DNA from: Campylobacterota bacterium | GTDB taxonomy: Bacteria; Campylobacterota; Campylobacteria; Campylobacterales; Sulfurimonadaceae | DNA length: 10,772 nucleotides | NCBI GenBank assembly: GCA_013153755.1 | Contig: JAADDU010000141.1 | Coordinates: 1-10,772 of the forward strand | Direction of reading: 5' to 3' | Part shown: positions 7,079 to 10,772 of the stretch, one piece after another | Position numbering within the stretch: position 1 is the first letter of the stretch | Layout: the number at the start of each line of letters is the position of its first letter | Position numbers and translations under genes: made by a program | Notes under the pieces: model-generated | What the model saw: the letters and a program-made list of their open reading frames with translations, nothing else | Told to the model about the DNA's origin: nothing | Databases searched by the model: none

Positions 7079-7320
7079 AACTCCTTTATATACTCTGCTT
7101 GAAGAGATTTTGGTGTTGATTTTGTTGTTGGTAGTTGTAAAACTTCATACTTTTTGCTTTCACTTAGGTAGTTTATAGTTATAACGCTACCAACTTCAAC
7201 ATTTTTACTAGCTTTTGCAACTACGCCATTTATAAGTACTACTTTGTTACTTATCATATCTTGTGCGACAGAGCGTCTTTTTGTAATATTTACAGAGTTT
7301 AAAAATTTGTCTATTCTCAT
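7075..7320 (-). CDS. S4-domain RNA-binding protein, RqcP/Hsp15-like
   Basis: An 81-aa protein made almost wholly of one S4 RNA-binding domain: MRIDKFLNSVNITKRRSVAQ at the N-terminus, then NGVVAKASKNVEVGSVITINY. The MRxDKFL start and the KRR helix are typical of the Hsp15 (HslR) and RqcP (YabO) group. The length fits RqcP and H. pylori HP1423 better than the roughly 130-aa E. coli Hsp15. These proteins bind free 50S subunits carrying peptidyl-tRNA; RqcP helps RqcH add alanine tails to stalled chains. Which role applies here is inference. It is the first gene of the six-gene operon. It has only a weak ribosome-binding site (TAATAAG just before the ATG), and its TGA overlaps the trpD start. Confidence 0.85.
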   Translation of the reverse strand: MRIDKFLNSVNITKRRSVAQDMISNKVVLINGVVAKASKNVEVGSVITINYLSESKKYEVLQLPTTKSTPKSLQAEYIKEL

Positions 7321-7350
7321 CTTATTAGGTTTTCCAAAATTTTTTTACTT

Positions 7351-7356
7351 ATTGTA
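7351..7356 (-). promoter_or_regulatory. Probable -10 box (TACAAT) of the S4-trpD-tsaE-lptB-rpoN-DUF2400 operon
   Basis: In the 113-bp gap before the S4 gene, the minus strand reads TACAAT at 7356-7351, five of six bases of the sigma-70 -10 consensus. It is 30 nt before the ATG and is preceded by T-rich sequence. It is the best candidate for the operon promoter; I see no clear -35. Confidence 0.45.
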
Positions 7357-7396
7357 GGGAAATTAAACTGAAACTTTTGTAATAAAAAAAGGAAGT

Positions 7397-7412
7397 TGGA
7401 ACATTTTTTGCG
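7397..7412 (+). promoter_or_regulatory. Candidate sigma-54 (-24/-12) promoter, plus strand
   Basis: TGGAAC at 7397-7402, five bases, then TTGCG at 7408-7412. The invariant GG (7398-7399) and GC (7410-7411) are exactly 10 nt apart, as sigma-54 requires; against TGGCAC-N5-TTGCW it misses one -24 base and the last -12 base. A transcript would start near 7423 and run into the 3' end of the HI0933-family gene in antisense. No plus-strand gene is evident downstream. Confidence 0.4.
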
Positions 7413-7433
7413 TTTATAGCAGTTTTTGTTTAA

Positions 7434-8672
7434 TTAAATGGATAATTTCCCTGCTAAATAACCACTAGAAAATGACCATTGGAGGTTATAACCTCCACAT
7501 GGACCATCAAGATTTACAACTTCTCCACAAAAGTACAAACCTTTTATGATTTTACTCTGCATTGTTTTTGGGTCTATCTCTTTTAGATTTATTCCACCCC
7601 TTGTAATCATAGCCATCTTAAAACCATCGTGTCCGACAACAGTTAATGGTGTTGATGCGAGATAGTTTATGAGTTTTGCTTTTGGTGTTCCTTTTAGGTC
7701 TTTAAAAGTGCTAGAAGACTCTACATCACATAAAGAACATAACTCTTTTGTGATTGAAGCTGGAAGAATGTTTGATAAAAGCTCTACTATATTAGCTTGT
7801 GGATTTTTTAGTGTTTTATCTTTTAGATGCAGTAGTATTTGCTCTTCATTCATCCCTTTTGTGAGGTTTATGAGTAGTGGAACCTCTTTGTATTTGTCTA
7901 AAAGAGGTGTGATTTCTCTTGCAAAATCAAGAACAACAGGACCTCTTATGCCATTTTTACTAAAGATTAAATCTCCTGATGCTTTTAGTTTTTTGTGTTT
8001 TTTTATATCAACACTTATAGTAGCTTTTGCGATGGTATCAGCACGGCAGTTTGAAGGCCAAGATTCTTTTGTTTTTAGTGGCATCATAGCAGGGTAGAGT
8101 TGTGTTACTTTATGGTTTAAATCTTTTGCTAGAGTATATCCATCCCCTTCAGCACCTAAAGTAGGGTAGCCTAGTCCACCAGTTGCTATGATGATGTTAG
8201 ATGCACTAAAAGTATGTGTTGTTGTTTTTAATCCAACTACTTTTTCATCTTTTGTTAAAATCTTTTTTACTTTTTGTGAACATAAAACTTCTACACCAAC
8301 TCTTTTCATCTCATCTTGAAGTGCTAAGATTATAGTTGTTGAGTTATGCGAAGTTGGAAACACTCTAAAACCATCAGGTGCATGAGTTTCAACCCCTATA
8401 TCTTTAAAAAAAGTTACCAAATCTTTATGGTTAAAAGCTTTTAGTGCATCTTGCATAAAGCGACCATTTTTTCCAAAACGGCTCATAAATTCATCATCTA
8501 AAAGGGTATTTGTTAGGTTACAGCGACCTCCACCAGTTGCTTTTAGTTTTGCTCCGATTTGTGGGAGTTTTTCTAAGAGTAAAACCTTTTTGGCATCTCT
8601 AGCAGCTATGATGGCAGACATCATCCCACCAGCACCAGCACCAACAATGATAAGGTCATATACTTTTGTCAA
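7434..8672 (-). CDS. HI0933/YhiN-family FAD-dependent oxidoreductase
   Basis: A 412-aa flavoprotein. The FAD-binding Rossmann motif GAGAGG is at 11-16, preceded by YDLIIV. Family blocks follow: LKATGGGRCNLTN (43-55), IIATGGLGYPTLGAEGDGY (160-178), NGIRGPVVLDFAR, RGGINLKEIDP, and the C-terminal FCGEVVNLDGPCGGYNLQW that closes the FAD site. The E. coli relative YhiN has been reported (as RdsA) to reduce a uridine to dihydrouridine in 23S rRNA, so rRNA modification is a plausible role; I rely on memory for that. The start is TTG at 8672, with AGGA (8681-8678) 5 nt upstream. The gene is divergent from the DTW gene, and its 3' end lies 113 bp from the S4 operon with no terminator hairpin that I can see. 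Confidence 0.9.
   Translation of the reverse strand: MTKVYDLIIVGAGAGGMMSAIIAARDAKKVLLLEKLPQIGAKLKATGGGRCNLTNTLLDDEFMSRFGKNGRFMQDALKAFNHKDLVTFFKDIGVETHAPDGFRVFPTSHNSTTIILALQDEMKRVGVEVLCSQKVKKILTKDEKVVGLKTTTHTFSASNIIIATGGLGYPTLGAEGDGYTLAKDLNHKVTQLYPAMMPLKTKESWPSNCRADTIAKATISVDIKKHKKLKASGDLIFSKNGIRGPVVLDFAREITPLLDKYKEVPLLINLTKGMNEEQILLHLKDKTLKNPQANIVELLSNILPASITKELCSLCDVESSSTFKDLKGTPKAKLINYLASTPLTVVGHDGFKMAMITRGGINLKEIDPKTMQSKIIKGLYFCGEVVNLDGPCGGYNLQWSFSSGYLAGKLSI
7480..7497. repeat. Perfect 18-bp palindrome in the end of the HI0933-family gene
   Basis: TGGAGGTTATAACCTCCA reads the same on both strands. CCAT (7476-7479) and ATGG (7499-7502) extend it with a one-base bulge. It encodes the conserved CGGYNLQ motif of the FAD site, so the amino acids explain much of it. 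It also lies about 57 nt downstream of the predicted start of the sigma-54 antisense transcript. Confidence 0.85.
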
Positions 8673-8695
8673 ACTTATCCTTTTTTTGTAATTTT

Positions 8696-8703
8696 AGTAT
8701 AAT
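8696..8703. promoter_or_regulatory. Overlapping divergent -10 boxes between the HI0933-family and DTW genes
   Basis: AGTATAAT in the 62-bp divergent gap reads TATAAT on plus (8698-8703) and TATACT on minus (8701-8696). The plus box is 32 nt before the DTW start at 8735; the minus box is 24 nt before the flavoprotein start at 8672. Four base pairs are shared, so the two promoters could not be melted by two polymerases at once. Confidence 0.55.
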
Positions 8704-8734
8704 GTTGTTATGAAGTCCATTACATAGGTGAGTT

Positions 8735-9388
8735 TTGAAAAAAGTTTTTAGTTTTAGGGAAAAATGTTATGTTTGTTATAGACCAAAAAGTTCTTGTATG
8801 TGTGGATATATCTCCTCTTTTGATACAAATACAAAGTTTGTTATCCTTATGCATCCAAAAGAGTTTAAAAAAGTTAAAAATGGGACAGGGCATCTAACCC
8901 ATCTAACTCTTAAAAATTCAGAACTCTTTGTTGGGATTGATTTTACAAATCATAAGCGTATAAATGAGATTATAAAAGAGTACGATAGTTTCATACTATA
9001 CCCTGCAAAAGATGCACTAAACCTCTCAAAACAGCCTCCAAAACTTCAAAAAAAGATGGCGATTTTCATCATAGATGCTACTTGGTCATGTTCGTTAAAG
9101 ATACTAAGAGATTCCAAAAACTTACACACTCTCTCATCCATAAGCTTTGATGCTACAAAGCTATCTGAGTTTAAGATAAAACAACAACCTCAAGATTTTT
9201 GCCTTTCTACGATAGAGTCAACTCTTTGCATATTAGAACTTTTAGATATGTATAAAGTTGAAGAACTACAAAAAAAGAGTTTAGATGATTTTTTGATACC
9301 ATTTAAAGAGATGGTAAAGTATCAGCAAAATATCATAACAAATCCACTCAGTAATGCAGTAAGGTTTAAAAAAAGAGATAAAATATAA
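8735..9388 (+). CDS. DTW-domain protein, probable tRNA aminocarboxypropyltransferase
   Basis: A 217-aa cytoplasmic protein of the DTW family, which transfers the 3-amino-3-carboxypropyl group of SAM to uridine in tRNA (acp3U47 by E. coli TapT/YfiP). The N-terminal zinc knuckle is Cys11-x2-Cys14-x6-Cys21-x-Cys23. Next come ILMHPKEFKKVKNGTGHL (37-54) and ILYPAKDAL (87-95). The family signature is here DATW (114-117), within FIIDATWSCSLKIL, so the middle of the D-x-T-W motif is Ala. LSTIEST (157-163) is the C-terminal signature. The start is TTG at 8735 with AGGTGAG at 8726-8732; the nearest in-frame upstream ATG (8702) is cut off by a stop. No other start is credible. It is separated by 59 bp from the carbonic anhydrase gene, which seems to have its own promoter. 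Confidence 0.88.
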   Translation: MKKVFSFREKCYVCYRPKSSCMCGYISSFDTNTKFVILMHPKEFKKVKNGTGHLTHLTLKNSELFVGIDFTNHKRINEIIKEYDSFILYPAKDALNLSKQPPKLQKKMAIFIIDATWSCSLKILRDSKNLHTLSSISFDATKLSEFKIKQQPQDFCLSTIESTLCILELLDMYKVEELQKKSLDDFLIPFKEMVKYQQNIITNPLSNAVRFKKRDKI

Positions 9389-9409
9389 CCAATGTATAAC
9401 TTTTTTTGA

Positions 9410-9415
9410 TATACT
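9410..9415 (+). promoter_or_regulatory. Probable -10 box (TATACT) of the carbonic anhydrase gene
   Basis: TATACT at 9410-9415 follows a seven-base T run (9401-9407), a layout common in Campylobacterota promoters, and lies 32 nt before the ATG at 9448. A ribosome-binding site AAAGGG (9435-9440) is 7 nt before that ATG. A second TATA-like hexamer at 9419-9424 is possible. Confidence 0.4.
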
Positions 9416-9447
9416 CTTATAAATAAATTTTATAAAAGGGTAAGTTA

Positions 9448-10251
9448 ATGAAATTAAATAAAGTTATAGTTGGTAGTTTGTTGGTAGCTACTGCACTCTT
9501 AGCAAACACTCATGAGTCAAATACTAAAAGTAAATATACTTTTCACACATATAATAAAGCTCATAAAACAACACATTGGGGGTATACAGGTCATGGAGCT
9601 CCTTCAAACTGGGGAGATTTAAAACCAGAGTATCAGATGTGTAAACTTGGTAGTTCTCAATCACCTATCAACATAGCATCAAGTGTTACAGTTGAGAGTT
9701 CTAACTTAGCAGACATAAAGTTTGAGTATAAAAGTGATAGTGCATCTGTTGTAAACAATGGTCACACAGTTCAAGTAAATATAAAAAATGGAAGCTCTAT
9801 AGAGATAGATGGTATAGTTTTTGAGTTAAAACAGTTTCATTTTCACACACCTAGTGAAAACCAGATAGAGGGAAAAAACTTTCCACTAGAAGCTCACTTC
9901 GTACATGCTTCAAAAGATGGTAAGCTAGCAGTTGTTGCTCTTATGTTTGAAGATGGTGTACAAAATCCAATCATAAATAAAATTTGGCATAAAGTTTCCC
10001 ATAAAGTAAATGAGAAAAAAGCATGTAATCTATCTTCTAAAGTTATAAATGATTTGTTACCTAAAGATAAAAGTTACTATAGATTTAGTGGTTCTTTAAC
10101 AACTCCACCATGTAGTGAAGGTGTTAGATGGTTTGTACTTAAAAACTACTCACATATCTCTGCATCTCAAACAAGTGAGTTTTTACACATGATGCACCAT
10201 GAAAACAACAGACCAATTCAAGCGATAAATGCTAGAAAAGTTATGAAGTAG
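9448..10251 (+). CDS. Secreted alpha-type carbonic anhydrase
   Basis: Zinc enzyme interconverting CO2 and bicarbonate, here exported to the periplasm. Residues 1-19 are a signal peptide (MKLNKV, hydrophobic core, ALLA before Asn20); the mature form would be about 248 aa. The alpha-CA fold starts at HWGYTGHGAPSNWGDL and QSPINI (71-76). Zinc ligands are His131 and His133 (QFHFHTPSEN) and His150 (EAHFVH). His106 in NNGHTV matches the proton-shuttle His64 of human CA II. The substrate loop is SLTTPPCSEGVRW (216-228) with Thr218-Thr219. Cys65 and Cys222 fit the disulfide conserved in bacterial alpha-CAs; Cys193 is extra. All catalytic residues are present, so it should be active. In an autotroph it could supply CO2/HCO3- for fixation or buffer the periplasm; that role is inference. 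Confidence 0.96.
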   Translation: MKLNKVIVGSLLVATALLANTHESNTKSKYTFHTYNKAHKTTHWGYTGHGAPSNWGDLKPEYQMCKLGSSQSPINIASSVTVESSNLADIKFEYKSDSASVVNNGHTVQVNIKNGSSIEIDGIVFELKQFHFHTPSENQIEGKNFPLEAHFVHASKDGKLAVVALMFEDGVQNPIINKIWHKVSHKVNEKKACNLSSKVINDLLPKDKSYYRFSGSLTTPPCSEGVRWFVLKNYSHISASQTSEFLHMMHHENNRPIQAINARKVMK

Positions 10252-10259
10252 TTTTTCTA

Positions 10260-10291
10260 ATTATAGTAAAGGATTTTTTCTTTACTATAAT
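10260..10291. terminator. Perfect 12-bp inverted repeat, likely bidirectional terminator
   Basis: ATTATAGTAAAG (10260-10271) pairs perfectly with CTTTACTATAAT (10280-10291) around an 8-nt loop that contains six T. It fills the 41-bp gap between the convergent carbonic anhydrase and yggS genes, ending one base before the yggS stop codon. It is AT-rich, and the T tract after the stem is weak on plus (CTTATCTATT); on minus the trailing bases are TAGAAAAA, so termination strength is uncertain. Confidence 0.6.
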
Positions 10292-10292
10292 C

Positions 10293-10772
10293 TTATCTAT
10301 TAAACATGATAGAGCCAAGTCTAACCATATTTGAGCCACACTCTATAGCAAGTTCAAAATCTCCACTCATACCCATAGAACAGATAGTAGCACCATCTAA
10401 TGAAGCATATATATCATGTGTTAATTTAAAACTTTTTTTCACTGCATCTAAATCATCACTATGAGCTCCTATGCTCATAACACCTTTTAGATTTATGTTT
10501 GGACACTCTTGTTGTATTTGCTCATAAATCTTTTTTGCATCTTCTGGCATAACGCCATGTTTTGAGTCCTCTTTAGCAACTAGTTTTTTTTGTAACTCTT
10601 TTGCTAACTCTATAGAATCAAGAGAATGAAACAGTGATGGTTTTATATCTAGTAGATTATTTATCTTGTTTTTTTGAAGATTTCCTACAAAATGCCACTC
10701 TAAAGGTAGTGCATCTAACTCTTTAGCTTTTTCTTTTAAGTCTTGAACTTTATTTTCTCCAAAAGCTCTTTG
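10293..10772 (-). CDS. YggS/PLPBP-family PLP homeostasis protein, C-terminal part, with an internal deletion
   Basis: Partial: 159 codons plus stop are present, and the N-terminus with the PLP-binding Lys lies beyond the right edge. The frame is open from the edge; the ATG at 10550 is internal. Family blocks: FGENKVQDL (fragment residues 4-12), EWHFVGNLQKNKI (25-37), HSLDS, then KHGV, LKGVMSIGAH, and SMGMSGDFELAIECGSNMVRLGS near the end. YggS proteins bind PLP without catalysing a reaction and balance vitamin B6 and amino-acid pools. Between LQKKL and AKEDSKHGV (near 10575-10590) the usual strand of the type ..LLQIN.. is missing, about 11-14 residues shorter than relatives I remember. The frame is kept. 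It may be a weakened allele, a real variant, or an assembly error. Confidence 0.88.
   Translation of the reverse strand, partial: QRAFGENKVQDLKEKAKELDALPLEWHFVGNLQKNKINNLLDIKPSLFHSLDSIELAKELQKKLVAKEDSKHGVMPEDAKKIYEQIQQECPNINLKGVMSIGAHSDDLDAVKKSFKLTHDIYASLDGATICSMGMSGDFELAIECGSNMVRLGSIMFNR

Noticed and set aside
7366..7396. Possible terminator after the HI0933-family gene (T run on the minus strand)
   Set aside because: The T-rich stretch is there, but I could form only a short AACTT/AAGTT pairing, too weak to call.
7669..8097. Plus-strand open frame of 142 codons opposite the HI0933-family gene
   Set aside because: It is antisense to a clearly conserved protein, has no family motif, and its open length follows from the AT-rich codon use of the real gene.
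8702..8712. ATG codons at 8702 and 8710 as DTW gene starts
   Set aside because: The first is in frame but meets TGA three codons later, and the second is out of frame, so TTG at 8735 is the start.
1..10772. A novel multi-gene defence, secretion or mobile system
   Set aside because: Every gene belongs to a known housekeeping or conserved family. There is no composition break, integrase, transposase, toxin pair or cluster of unknown genes.

Overview
The window looks like core chromosome of an AT-rich Campylobacterota (epsilonproteobacterium), most like the Sulfurimonas/Sulfuricurvum group. I infer this from gene content, from protein style (short sigma-54 with a Gln-poor N-terminus, an HP1423-like S4 protein, a COG3400 protein next to aroB), and from an S4 / tsaE / lptB / rpoN order that I recall from Campylobacter. 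It is almost entirely coding. I see no phage, IS, CRISPR, defence island, tRNA or rRNA.

Layout, left to right. Minus strand, 1-2803: a COG3400-type RCK-like protein, then aroB, then the start of a secreted coiled-coil protein that runs off the left edge and is probably an MscS-type channel. At 2841-2929 is a REP/BIME-like double palindrome containing a perfect 18-bp tandem duplication; it abuts the promoter of the COG3400 gene. Minus strand, 2937-7320: a tight six-gene operon read right to left, S4/RqcP-like, trpD, tsaE, lptB, rpoN, then a TIGR02757 (DUF2400) protein. Its genes overlap by a few bases or are 12 nt apart. At 8673-8734 a 62-bp divergent region separates an HI0933-family flavoprotein (minus) from a DTW-domain protein (plus). 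Both start at TTG, and the region holds overlapping -10 boxes on the two strands. A secreted alpha-carbonic anhydrase follows on plus and ends at a perfect 12-bp inverted repeat. That repeat also borders a convergent yggS fragment running off the right edge.

Together: four genes serve translation or RNA modification (tsaE for t6A; a DTW tRNA acp3U-type enzyme; an HI0933 flavoprotein whose E. coli relative has been reported to make rRNA dihydrouridine; an RqcP-like S4 protein). Others cover LPS export (lptB), sigma-54 transcription, aromatic amino-acid synthesis (aroB, trpD), inorganic carbon handling and PLP homeostasis.

I did not find a convincing new multi-gene system. Best leads: a strong excess of the octamer TGCATCTA in several reading frames; an in-frame loss of a core beta-strand in YggS; a DNA-glycosylase-like Lys/Asp pattern in the DUF2400 protein; a near-consensus sigma-54 promoter pointing antisense into the HI0933 gene; the REP element at a promoter; and the overlapping divergent promoters.
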